Part shown: positions 21,885-29,217 of the stretch, piece by piece | How positions within the stretch are numbered: the first letter of the stretch is position 1 | Layout of the letters: every line of letters starts with the position of its first letter | Assembly (NCBI GenBank): GCA_015063305.1 | Contig: SVUJ01000005.1 | Location: 1-34,483, forward strand | Source: Oscillospiraceae bacterium | GTDB lineage: Bacteria; Bacillota; Clostridia; Oscillospirales; CAG-272 | DNA length: 34,483 nucleotides | Reading direction: 5' to 3' | The notes under the pieces: model-generated | What the model was told of the DNA's origin: nothing | Databases searched by the model: none | The model's input: the letters and a program-made list of their open reading frames with translations, nothing else | Program-made: the position numbers and the translations under genes

Positions 21885-22981
21885 TGGCAAGAAAGAAGAA
21901 ATTTTCAAAGGGTCTAACAGTTTTTCTGGCAGTTCTTTGTCTTATCGTTGGAACTGCGGGCGGATTTTTTGCCTACTTCAAGCTCACGCTTCCCACAGAC
22001 TCGGACAGCTATGTAAGCGGAGATCTTGTTATAAACTTTCTGGAGCTTGGAAACAAGTATACGGGAGATTGCACCTACATAAAGGCGGGCGGTAACGATA
22101 TACTTATCGACGCGGGCTCGCGCGTGTCAAGTATTCCCACGATAGATAATTATCTTAAGGAATACGTGACAGACGGTACGCTTGAATATGTAATCGTAAC
22201 ACACGCGCATCAGGATCACTATGCGGGATTTGCCACAAATGAGAAGACAGACAGCATATTTGACCTTTATCAGTGCGAGGTGATAATAGACTTTTCGCAG
22301 ATAGAGCAGGGCAAGGAAGATCAGGCGATGTACAAGAATTATGTCCGTGAGCGTGACGCCGAGATAGAAAAGGGCGCTACGCACTACACGGCGAGGGAGT
22401 GCATCGAGCAGGGTAAAAACAAATTTGACCTTGGCGCGGGAATAGAGCTTGAGATACTTGACAGCTATTTTTACTACAATGAGGGCGAGAGTGAGAACGA
22501 TCACTCGGTATGCACTATGATAAATCAGGGAGACAGACACTTCCTCTTCACGGGCGACCTTGAGGAAGAGGGAGAGGAGATGCTCATAGAGATGAACGAC
22601 CTGCCCGAGGTAACGCTTTATAAGGCGGGACACCACGGCTCAAAGACTTCCTCTTGCTCGGCGTTTCTTGAGGTGATAAAGCCCGAGATAGTCTGCGTTT
22701 GCTGCTGTTGCGGAAGCCCCGAATATACAGATAAGGCCTCAAATCAGTTCCCGACACAGGCATTTATCGATAGGATAGCCCCATACACCGAGCTTGTTTA
22801 CGTAACCACCATAAGTGTTGAGAAGGATTACGAGAAGAACAAATTTGAGTCTATGAACGGGAACATTCAGGTGATATCCGATTCGGGCAAGGTAAGGGTC
22901 GAGTGCAGTAATAACGACACGGTCCTGAAGGACACCAAATGGTTTAAGGAAAACCGACGATGTCCCGACGATTGGAAATAA
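21884..22981 (+). CDS. Membrane-anchored ComEC-like metallo-beta-lactamase-fold hydrolase
   Basis: A 365-residue protein with a basic N-terminus, one membrane span (about 11-33) and an extracellular MBL domain. Metal ligands are visible: HAHQDH (H107, H109, D111, H112), D225 in FTGDLE, and HHG (H250/H251). The AGHHGSKTSS run is typical of the ComEC C-terminal domain and its stand-alone relatives, which are proposed nucleases. Near residue 271 is the odd cluster CVCCCC in place of the family's usual small-residue strand. It ends the hflX row and is coupled to the anchored Ig-like protein. Substrate is unknown; nuclease or phosphodiesterase activity is a reasonable guess. Confidence 0.88.
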   Translation: MARKKKFSKGLTVFLAVLCLIVGTAGGFFAYFKLTLPTDSDSYVSGDLVINFLELGNKYTGDCTYIKAGGNDILIDAGSRVSSIPTIDNYLKEYVTDGTLEYVIVTHAHQDHYAGFATNEKTDSIFDLYQCEVIIDFSQIEQGKEDQAMYKNYVRERDAEIEKGATHYTARECIEQGKNKFDLGAGIELEILDSYFYYNEGESENDHSVCTMINQGDRHFLFTGDLEEEGEEMLIEMNDLPEVTLYKAGHHGSKTSSCSAFLEVIKPEIVCVCCCCGSPEYTDKASNQFPTQAFIDRIAPYTELVYVTTISVEKDYEKNKFESMNGNIQVISDSGKVRVECSNNDTVLKDTKWFKENRRCPDDWK

Positions 22982-23026
22982 AAATAGAGAAATAATAAAG
23001 TATAAAAGTAAATGAAAATGTGAGTC

Positions 23027-23114
23027 GGTAGGGGCTGGCGCCCTCGACAGCCCTAAAATGTGAAGCATAATTAATTTACGCGTAGATGGGTCGTCGTGGG
23101 CGCCGACCCCTACC
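23027..23114. repeat. GGTAGGGGC palindromic repeat
   Basis: Ends GGTAGGGGCTGGCGCC and GGCGCCGACCCCTACC are near-perfect inverted copies. The middle holds CTCGACAGCCC and GGGTCGTCG arms and an AT-rich centre. It belongs to the GTAGGGG palindrome family; here the GTAGGGG points outward, opposite to 29041-29165. Confidence 0.7.
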
Positions 23115-23118
23115 ACTT

Positions 23119-23277
23119 TGTTTCATCTAAAGGTTGACAACGCCATCTCCGCCCGTGTCATCCTCGAACGAGATGTTTTCCCCGAGATTCTTCGCTTCGC
23201 TCGAGAATGACAGCGGGGAAAACATCACTGTGAAGGATCTCGGGCGGAAATTAAAAGATAAATTTTTAGATGAAACA
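23119..23277. repeat. Nested palindrome with 13-bp inverted ends
   Basis: A 159-bp element with perfect 13-bp terminal inverted repeats TGTTTCATCTAAA (23119-23131, 23265-23277). Inside are TCCGCCCG/CGGGCGGA, then GATGTTTTCCCCG/CGGGGAAAACATC, then a central GATTCTTCGCTTCGCTCGAG-like core of a type widespread in bacterial repeats. It has no coding capacity and no clear target-site duplication, so it is MITE-like but unproven. Confidence 0.7.
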
Positions 23278-23310
23278 ACGTACTACCGTACATAATAATA
23301 TAATATATCC

Positions 23311-23348
23311 AAAAAAGATATCCCCTCGTTTATAATACGAGGGGATAT
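23311..23348 (-). terminator. Terminator of valS
   Basis: A 12-bp perfect stem ATATCCCCTCGT and complement (23318-23348), followed on the minus strand by CTTTTTTGG. It lies 9 bp after the stop codon. Confidence 0.88.
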
Positions 23349-23356
23349 TTATCGTT

Positions 23357-25999
23357 TTACTTCTTTAATTTTTGGAGCGCCGAGAGGACACCATCAAGGT
23401 TTTCACGGTATTTCTCAAGCTTTGCGCGTTCAGCGTCAACAACTGCCGCGGGAGCTTTTGCAACGAAGCCTTCATTAGAAAGCTTCTTTTCAATTCGCTC
23501 TATCTCGCCAAGCAGCTTTTTGTGCTCACCCTCGAGTCTTGCTATCTCCTTTTCGGTGTCAACAAGGTCGGAGAGGGGAAGGAATATCGTAGCCGAGTCG
23601 GTTATTATCTGTACCGCTCCGTCAGCCTCGATTTCAAAGCTTTCGGCAACCTCGACCTCAGAGGCAGACGCCAGACGTGCGAAGAATATAGCCGAGCGCT
23701 CGTTGAAGGAGTCGGTATACTTAGTTGCTATATATACCTTTGCCTTGCGAGAGGGAACTACGTTCATTTCGTTACGTCTTGTTCTTATCGCCTTGATAGC
23801 CGCTATGACCCTTGCCATAGACTCGGCATCGCTCTCAAAGCAGAGCGCGGGGTCGTACTTGGGATAAGCCGATATCATAATGCTCTCGTCATCGTGAGGC
23901 AAGGACTGATATATCTCCTCGGTGATAAAGGGCATAAAGGGGTGCAGGAGCTTCAGCGTACCTGTGAGTACGTAAGCGATAACCTTCTGAGCCACGGTGT
24001 TCTGCGCCGTGTCCTTCTCGGAAAGACGTGACTTTGAAAGCTCTATATACCAGTCGCAGAATACGTCCCAGGTGAAGTCGTAGATAGAAGCGAGCGCAAC
24101 GCCCACCTCGAACTTGTCAAGCGCCGAGGTCACGTTTGCAACGAGTGTGTTGAACTCGTTGAGTATCCATTTGTCTTCCTGTGAAAGCTCAGCCTCATTG
24201 GGAAGTGTAACTTCGTCTATGGTAAGGTTCATTCTTACGAAACGCGAAGCGTTCCAGAGCTTGTTGGCAAAGTTTCTTGCAGCCTCTATCTTTTCGTCCG
24301 AGAAACGCATATCGTTTCCGGGCGAGTTTCCTGTAGCGAGGGCGTATCTGAGCGCGTCCGCGCCGTATTTGTCTATTATCTCAAGCGGGTCTATACCGTT
24401 GCCCAAGGACTTGGACATCTTTCTGCCCTGTGCGTCACGCACAAGACCATGGATAAATACGGTAGAGAAGGGCGCTTTGCCCATGTGCTCAAGACCCGAG
24501 AATATCATTCTCGCGACCCAGAAGAAGATTATATCGTATCCCGTAACCAGAACGCTTGTGGGATAGTATTTCTTAAGCTCCTCTGTCTGCTCGGGCCAAC
24601 CGAGGGTAGAGAAGGGCCAGAGTGCCGACGAGAACCAGGTATCAAGAACGTCGTTCTCCTGGTGTACGGGTTTTCCACACTTAGGACAGGTGGTTATATC
24701 TTCCTTGGAAACGGTCATCTCGCCGCAGCTGTCGCAGTAGAATGCGGGGATACGGTGACCCCACCAGAGCTGACGGGAAATACACCAGTCATGAACGTTT
24801 TCCATCCAATTTATATAGGTCTTGCTGAAGCGCTCAGGCTCAAATTTTACAGTTCCGTCGCGAACAACGTCAAGTGCGGGCTTTGCAAGGGGCTCCATCT
24901 TAACGAACCACTGGTTAGAGGTGATAGGCTCAACGGTGGTCTTGCAACGGTAGCAAGAACCTACGTTATGCGCGTGGGGAACTGTCTTTATAAGATATCC
25001 CATAGCGTCGAGGTCGGCAACAAGCGCCTTGCGGCACTCATATCTGTCCATACCCTCGTATTTACCCGCATATGCGTTCATCGTGGCATCGTCGTTCATA
25101 ACCTTTATCTGCTCAAGGTTATGGCGCTGACCAACGAGGAAGTCGTTGGGGTCGTGCGCGGGGGTTATCTTAACACAGCCCGTACCAAAGCCTATCTCAA
25201 CGTAGTCGTCGGCGATAACGGGTATCTCTCTGTTTACTATCGGGAGTATAAGTGTCTTTCCAATAAGATGCTTGGTAGCCTCGTCCTCGGGGTTTACCGC
25301 AACGGCGGTATCTCCAAACATAGTTTCGGGACGAGTGGTAGCTATCTCAACGTATCCGTCCTCACCCTTTATAGGGTATCTGATGTGCCAGAAGAAGCCT
25401 TCCTGCTCGGAATATTCTACCTCGGCGTCAGAGAGGGCGGTTACACAGTGAGGACACCAGTTTATTATTCTGTTTCCTCTGTATATAAGACCCTTGTCGT
25501 AAAGATTTACAAAGACCTCGCGAACCGCTTTCGAGCAGCCCTCGTCCATAGTAAATCTCTCGCGCGACCAGTCGCAGGAAGCGCCCAGCTTCTTAAGCTG
25601 ACTTATTATGCGGTTTCCGTACTGGTTCTTCCAATCCCACACGCGCTCAAGGAATTTTTCTCTTCCAAGGTCATAGCGGGTGAGCCCCTCGTTCACGCGG
25701 AGCTGCTCCTCGACCTTTATCTGAGTTGCGATACCCGCGTGGTCAGTTCCGGGCACCCAAAGTGTGTTGAATCCCTGCATTCTCTTATAGCGAACAAGGA
25801 TATCCTGAAGAGTTTCGTCAAGGGCGTGTCCCATGTGGAGCTGTCCTGTAACGTTTGGGGGCGGGATAACGACAGAGAAGTGCGGAGCGGAATTATTTAC
25901 GTCGGGGGTGAAATAGCCCTTATCCGACCAGTTTTTGTATATTCTGTCCTCAAATTCAGAGGGGGAATATACCTTTGGCAATTCATGATACGAATTCAT
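23357..25999 (-). CDS. valS: Valyl-tRNA synthetase
   Basis: Class I synthetase that charges tRNA-Val and edits threonine, 880 residues, a normal length. The ATG at 25999 follows GGAGGAT by 4 nt; the frame runs on to 26053 but has no ribosome site there. Motifs in order: [13 protein letters not shown] (HIGH site) near residue 45, the editing domain about 190-340, a zinc motif CDSC...CPKC near 430-450, KMSKS in [14 protein letters not shown] near 535, the anticodon-binding helices after 600, and the C-terminal coiled coil typical of ValRS (last 65 residues). A T-box leader lies directly upstream. Confidence 0.98.
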   Translation of the reverse strand: MNSYHELPKVYSPSEFEDRIYKNWSDKGYFTPDVNNSAPHFSVVIPPPNVTGQLHMGHALDETLQDILVRYKRMQGFNTLWVPGTDHAGIATQIKVEEQLRVNEGLTRYDLGREKFLERVWDWKNQYGNRIISQLKKLGASCDWSRERFTMDEGCSKAVREVFVNLYDKGLIYRGNRIINWCPHCVTALSDAEVEYSEQEGFFWHIRYPIKGEDGYVEIATTRPETMFGDTAVAVNPEDEATKHLIGKTLILPIVNREIPVIADDYVEIGFGTGCVKITPAHDPNDFLVGQRHNLEQIKVMNDDATMNAYAGKYEGMDRYECRKALVADLDAMGYLIKTVPHAHNVGSCYRCKTTVEPITSNQWFVKMEPLAKPALDVVRDGTVKFEPERFSKTYINWMENVHDWCISRQLWWGHRIPAFYCDSCGEMTVSKEDITTCPKCGKPVHQENDVLDTWFSSALWPFSTLGWPEQTEELKKYYPTSVLVTGYDIIFFWVARMIFSGLEHMGKAPFSTVFIHGLVRDAQGRKMSKSLGNGIDPLEIIDKYGADALRYALATGNSPGNDMRFSDEKIEAARNFANKLWNASRFVRMNLTIDEVTLPNEAELSQEDKWILNEFNTLVANVTSALDKFEVGVALASIYDFTWDVFCDWYIELSKSRLSEKDTAQNTVAQKVIAYVLTGTLKLLHPFMPFITEEIYQSLPHDDESIMISAYPKYDPALCFESDAESMARVIAAIKAIRTRRNEMNVVPSRKAKVYIATKYTDSFNERSAIFFARLASASEVEVAESFEIEADGAVQIITDSATIFLPLSDLVDTEKEIARLEGEHKKLLGEIERIEKKLSNEGFVAKAPAAVVDAERAKLEKYRENLDGVLSALQKLKK

Positions 26000-26040
26000 A
26001 AAGATCCTCCATATTATATAGTAAAAAATAATAAACAAAA

Positions 26041-26268
26041 GAAAAGACCCCACAGCCCGATATCAGGGCGTGGAGCACGCGGTACCACCTGATTTTGCGC
26101 CGAAGCGCACACTCATTAAGTCGTAACGGGGCAACCGTTATGGGCTACAATATCTCTCACCCATACCGCTCTGCGGCGACTTCACAAGGACTGCGACAAA
26201 CTCACACCAACCGTTTGCTCTCTGAACACAAGCCGTCTTATTACTACTCCGCTTCAAGGCGTTTAGGA
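26041..26268 (-). promoter_or_regulatory. T-box riboswitch of valS
   Basis: The T-box core AGGTGGTACCGCG is at 26090-26078 on the minus strand; its TGGT would pair with an uncharged ACCA end. Stem I contains the AGTA bulge (near 26247) and a likely specifier GTC (26180-26178) in GTGAAGTCGCCG, a valine codon, matching the gene. The terminator CTCCACGCCC/GGGCTGTGGGG (26075-26050) is followed by TCTTTTT. Uncharged tRNA-Val should favour read-through into valS. Confidence 0.93.
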
Positions 26269-26269
26269 C

Positions 26270-26298
26270 AGTATAACACAAAAAAATCCCAAAGTCAA
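26270..26298 (-). promoter_or_regulatory. Promoter of the valS T-box
   Basis: Minus strand TTGACT (26298-26293), 17-bp spacer ending TGTGT, TATACT (26275-26270). Confidence 0.87.
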
Positions 26299-26348
26299 GG
26301 ATTTAATCTTGATTTTTTGGAAAACAGACAAAAAAATAAAAAAAGGTA

Positions 26349-26377
26349 TTGACAAAGGGGTTGGTATCTGTTATAAT
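26349..26377 (+). promoter_or_regulatory. Promoter of tRNA-Thr
   Basis: TTGACA (26349-26354), 17-bp spacer ending TCTGT, TATAAT (26372-26377). Confidence 0.88.
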
Positions 26378-26399
26378 AACAAAGTCGTCAAAAGAATAT

Positions 26400-26475
26400 G
26401 CTGGTATGGCTCAGTCGGTAGAGCACGTCATTGGTAATGACGAGGTCATCAGTTCGATTCTGATTACCAGCTCCA
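26400..26475 (+). tRNA. tRNA-Thr(GGU)
   Basis: A 76-nt tRNA with encoded CCA. Acceptor GCTGGTA/TACCAGC, discriminator T. Anticodon stem CGTCA/TGACG with loop TTGGTAA gives anticodon GGT, reading ACC/ACU. T arm ends with the GTTCGATTC loop. Unlike tRNA-Ser it has an ordinary short leader. Confidence 0.97.
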
Positions 26476-26512
26476 AAACAAAAGGCACTTCGCAAGAAGT
26501 GCCTTTTGTTTT
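26475..26512 (+). terminator. Terminator of tRNA-Thr
   Basis: A 16-bp perfect stem (AAAACAAAAGGCACTT and complement) with loop CGCAAG, ending TTTTGTTTT. It begins at the last tRNA base. Confidence 0.88.
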
Positions 26513-26515
26513 GGA

Positions 26516-26683
26516 AATGAAGCACACCTGCGGTGTATGAAAAATGAAGCAGGGCATACGCCTATGAAGCATGTCTTCGACACACGGAGAAGTTAGCGTG
26601 TGCTTCGCTTCATGGCGGCAACGCCGCCGCTTCATAGAAGCCATGAGGCTTCTGCTTCATGTTTGCAAGGCAAACGCTTCATT
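26516..26683. repeat. Hairpin array C (TGAAGC/GCTTCA linkers)
   Basis: Same linker and layout as array A: three forward AATGAAGC/ATGAAGC linkers, then inverted GCTTCAT linkers. Hairpins are ACACC/GGTGT (26523-26536), AGGC-type (26551-26563), GTGTC-like (26571-26582), CACACG/CGTGTG (26582-26602), GGCGGC/GCCGCC, AGAAGCC/GGCTTCT and GTTTGC/GCAAAC-like. Stem sequences differ from array A, apart from the shared ATGAAAAATGAAGCAGGGC stretch. It lies between the tRNA-Thr terminator and the next promoter. Confidence 0.8.
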
Positions 26684-26687
26684 ATTC

Positions 26688-26717
26688 TTGACTTGTCTAC
26701 CGCAAGTGTGGTAAAAT
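26688..26717 (+). promoter_or_regulatory. Promoter of the YwaF-like gene
   Basis: TTGACT (26688-26693), 18-bp spacer ending TGTGG, TAAAAT (26712-26717). It begins 4 bp after array C. Confidence 0.8.
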
Positions 26718-26756
26718 AAAGCCGAGAAAATACAAAAAACAAAAGGTGGTGAGGCT

Positions 26757-27515
26757 ATGTATTCTTTTTTGCACGAATTGTTGTCGGATAAAAAAGGTGG
26801 CGAGATTTTCACCTTGTTCGGCTTCTGGCATTTTCTTTATATTGGTCTGACATTGTTCGCAATCATTGCCATTTTATTTTTGCAAAAAAATAAAAACGAA
26901 ATTAATAAGGCAAGGACAACAAAAGGGCTTATAAATGTTGCATTTGCCATGTATATTATAGATTTATTTTTGATGCCGCTTGCGTACGGTGAAATAGATA
27001 TCGAAAAGCTGCCATTTCACGCTTGTACCGCTATGTGTGTAATGTGTTTTTTGAGCTATTATGTTCCTTTTTTGAAAAAATACCGAATGTCATTCGCGAT
27101 GCTCGGATTTGTTTCAAACGTTGTGTATCTCATTTATCCCGCAGGGGTGATGTGGCATGCGGTGCATCCACTTTCATATCGAGTGATACAAACGTTGATC
27201 TTTCACAGTATAATGACCATATACGGATTTCTTATGTTGATATATGAAGATGAAAAGATAGATATAAAAAGGTGTTTCAGAGATTTAATGGTTATTGTTT
27301 GTATGACTGTTTGGGCTTTGATAGGGAATTATACATATAACGGCACGTCTGAGGGATACTCGCACTTTTTTAATTGGTTTTTCGTTGTACGTGACCCTTT
27401 CGGTATGTTTCCCGAAACAGTTGCACCGTTTATTATGCCGTTTTTGAACATTGCTTTGTTTTTTGCCGTTGAAATGGTTTTGCATTTGATAATCCATAGA
27501 AGAAATTCAAATTGA
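26757..27515 (+). CDS. YwaF-like multispan membrane protein
   Basis: A 252-residue membrane protein with about six to seven spans, resembling the YwaF/TIGR02206 family, whose function is unknown. After MYSFLHELLS comes an amphipathic stretch, then spans at about 22-43, 60-78, 90-106, 113-130, 140-160, 175-193 and 222-245. FHACTAMC and FHSIMTIYG are polar-in-membrane motifs, as in the family. The start follows AAGGTGGTGAGG. The next gene is 15 bp downstream, so they form a two-gene unit ending at the 28079 terminator. Confidence 0.85.
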   Translation: MYSFLHELLSDKKGGEIFTLFGFWHFLYIGLTLFAIIAILFLQKNKNEINKARTTKGLINVAFAMYIIDLFLMPLAYGEIDIEKLPFHACTAMCVMCFLSYYVPFLKKYRMSFAMLGFVSNVVYLIYPAGVMWHAVHPLSYRVIQTLIFHSIMTIYGFLMLIYEDEKIDIKRCFRDLMVIVCMTVWALIGNYTYNGTSEGYSHFFNWFFVVRDPFGMFPETVAPFIMPFLNIALFFAVEMVLHLIIHRRNSN

Positions 27516-27530
27516 CGGGGCGGTGGAAAT

Positions 27531-28058
27531 ATGATAATGGTATATCTGCTTTTTGCCTTTTCGGTGTTTTTTATTCGCTGTTTTGCAGGATATGACAGCC
27601 GCTATCAAAAAGGAAAATATATTTGTATTAAAAACTCGTTTGTAAGTAAAATTTTATTAGACAGTACGTCCTTGCTTGAGCGTACTAAAAGATTAAAGAA
27701 GGATAGAAATAAAATATCCCTATGTGGAATTATTTTATATATAGAAACAGCGGTAGTTTTATTTATAAACCTTGCCTTCTTTATCATTCCCGATATTCCC
27801 ACTGCTCCGTGGGGAGTTGAAACGGAAAAATTCCTATTATATACAAATACGCTCAATGAAAAAATATCTGCAATTGCAATTTTCTTGCTATTTCTTTCAG
27901 TTATGGGAGATATGGGAATAGCTATTATAGAAACAAGCAAAGATACCGCTCCCAAATGGATAAAGGTTTTGGTGAGGGGAGTTGCAATTTTTATGATTTT
28001 AATTGTATTATTAACCTCAATTTATCTTTTGTGTGAGTTGTTTTCTTGCTTCTTATAG
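27531..28058 (+). CDS. Membrane protein, unknown
   Basis: A 175-residue protein with about four membrane spans (2-18, 65-87, 112-132, 148-172) and a basic cytoplasmic stretch between the first two (RTKRLKKDRNK). No family is recognised. The start at 27531 (ATG ATA ATG) follows GGCGGTGGAAAT; the second ATG at 27537 is possible. Base use is AT-rich, like the following lipoprotein gene. It is probably co-transcribed with the YwaF-like gene. Confidence 0.75.
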   Translation: MIMVYLLFAFSVFFIRCFAGYDSRYQKGKYICIKNSFVSKILLDSTSLLERTKRLKKDRNKISLCGIILYIETAVVLFINLAFFIIPDIPTAPWGVETEKFLLYTNTLNEKISAIAIFLLFLSVMGDMGIAIIETSKDTAPKWIKVLVRGVAIFMILIVLLTSIYLLCELFSCFL

Positions 28059-28078
28059 AAAATTTCTCAATTTTACGT

Positions 28079-28107
28079 AAAAAGACACCCACGCGGGTGT
28101 CTTTTTT
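28079..28107 (+). terminator. Terminator, copy 1 (GACACCC hairpin)
   Basis: Stem AAAAAGACACCC/GGGTGTCTTTTT with loop ACGC. It is identical to the terminator at 28985-29012. Both copies continue into near-identical AT-rich DNA and then a palindrome. Confidence 0.88.
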
Positions 28108-28136
28108 ATATAGTTATATTTTTTATTTTATATTAT

Positions 28137-28246
28137 ACGGACCGTCCGTCGAGGACGCCGGTTCCTACAATTTTAAATATCTGTTACAGTGAAATTTACC
28201 GCAACAGACATTTCAAATTGTAGGGGGCGACGTCCTCGACGCCCCG
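28137..28246. repeat. CCTACAATTT palindrome, copy 1
   Basis: Arms containing GTCGAGGACGCCGGTTCCTAC and GTAGGGGGCGACGTCCTCGAC, in parts, enclose an AT-rich middle of about 50 bp bounded by AATTT/AAATT. It is an imperfect inverted repeat, and the better preserved relative is at 29041-29165. Confidence 0.72.
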
Positions 28247-28313
28247 TGATGTTAACATAATAATATTAACTTCACGGCGGGAGCAGACACTCGCTCAACA
28301 GGTTCGAATTTTC

Positions 28314-28342
28314 TTGACTTTCCATTATAAATATGGTAAAAT
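28314..28342 (+). promoter_or_regulatory. Promoter of the lipoprotein gene
   Basis: TTGACT (28314-28319), 17-bp spacer ending TATGG, TAAAAT (28337-28342). Confidence 0.85.
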
Positions 28343-28381
28343 TAGGTATAAGAACTTCAAATTAGAAAGAGAGGTTTAAAT

Positions 28382-28951
28382 ATGAAAAGAAAGCAGTTCG
28401 TTATTGCGAAAGGGATATTATTAGTTTTGTGTATAACGCTCTTAATGAGCTGTGTGGGATGTGTTCCGACGGGAGAGGAGAATGCCACAGACAATACATC
28501 GTATACACAGAATCCAACAGAAAATACCACCGACAATACATCACATACGGATAATTCTACCACTAATACATCGTATACAGAGGGTTCAACAGATAACGTA
28601 ATTATTAGCAGCGCGGAAATATATGACAACTATGCGGTCCTACCTCTTTGTGATACGATTACAGCCTTGGGATTTCAATTGACATGGACCGACGAAGATA
28701 GAGCAACATTTGTTTGTAGTGAGATTGAATACGAGATATCAATCTCAGGCAAAGCACTTACAAAAGCGGGTGATGATGAAAACTATTTGATCATATCCCC
28801 CGGAAGCGATCATTTTGTCTGTGAGATTTCGAACAGAGAATTGTTAGTAGACGATAATACTTTGGAGTGCCTGTTTGATACATTTTTGGAATATCCGATA
28901 AACATATCTATCGACCACAGCGACAATAGAGTTACTATTGTAAAACAATAG
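28382..28951 (+). CDS. Lipoprotein with Cu-amine-oxidase-N-like domain
   Basis: A 189-residue surface lipoprotein. The signal peptide (1-27) has two possible lipobox cysteines, LMSC and CVGC. Residues 30-72 are a Thr/Asn/Ser-rich spacer with three loose repeats built on NTSYT/NTSHT. The C-terminal domain (about 75-189) has AVLPLCDTITALGFQLTWTD, like the small stalk domain of Cu-amine oxidase N-terminal type that is common in Firmicutes surface proteins, then a strand-rich part. No enzyme motif is seen. GAGAGG precedes the ATG. The gene has its own promoter and terminator and lies between two copies of a terminator-plus-palindrome block, which suggests it was gained as a cassette. Confidence 0.82.
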   Translation: MKRKQFVIAKGILLVLCITLLMSCVGCVPTGEENATDNTSYTQNPTENTTDNTSHTDNSTTNTSYTEGSTDNVIISSAEIYDNYAVLPLCDTITALGFQLTWTDEDRATFVCSEIEYEISISGKALTKAGDDENYLIISPGSDHFVCEISNRELLVDDNTLECLFDTFLEYPINISIDHSDNRVTIVKQ

Positions 28952-28984
28952 TTTCTTTCCTCGTTTTTTCTAAAGTTACATTAA

Positions 28985-29012
28985 AAAAAGACACCCACGC
29001 GGGTGTCTTTTT
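28985..29012 (+). terminator. Terminator, copy 2 (GACACCC hairpin)
   Basis: Same 12-bp stem and ACGC loop as at 28079-28107, here ending the lipoprotein gene. Confidence 0.88.
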
Positions 29013-29040
29013 TATATAGTTTTGTTTTCTATTTTATACT

Positions 29041-29165
29041 ATACGGGTCGCCGAGGACGTCGACCCCTACAATTTGAAATATCCGTTGTGGTAAATTTCA
29101 CTATAACAGATCGCATATTAAATATTAGTTAACCTGTAGGGGTCGACGTCCTCGGCGACCCGTAT
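29041..29165. repeat. Perfect 30-bp inverted repeat element, copy 2
   Basis: A 125-bp element whose two 30-nt arms (29041-29070 and 29136-29165) are perfect reverse complements. They start ATACGGGTCGCCGAGGACGT and end CGACCCCTAC. The 65-bp middle is AT-rich. Copy 1 at 28137-28246 shares arms and the TACAATTT boundary. Perfect arms suggest recent origin or active maintenance. Confidence 0.85.
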
Positions 29166-29175
29166 TCCTGTAATA

Positions 29176-29213
29176 AAAAAACGCTCAGGAGATCTCTCTC
29201 CTGAGCGTTTTTT
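29176..29213 (-). terminator. Terminator of the NhaC-type gene
   Basis: A 12-bp perfect stem ACGCTCAGGAGA and complement (29181-29208) with loop TCTC. A-run on one side and T-run on the other make it work on both strands. Confidence 0.88.
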
Positions 29214-29217
29214 TTAT

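Noticed and set aside
24449-26092. 547-residue open frame antisense to valS
   Set aside because: It is the antisense of a strongly conserved synthetase; codon bias leaves the opposite frame open. It has no ribosome site or family features.
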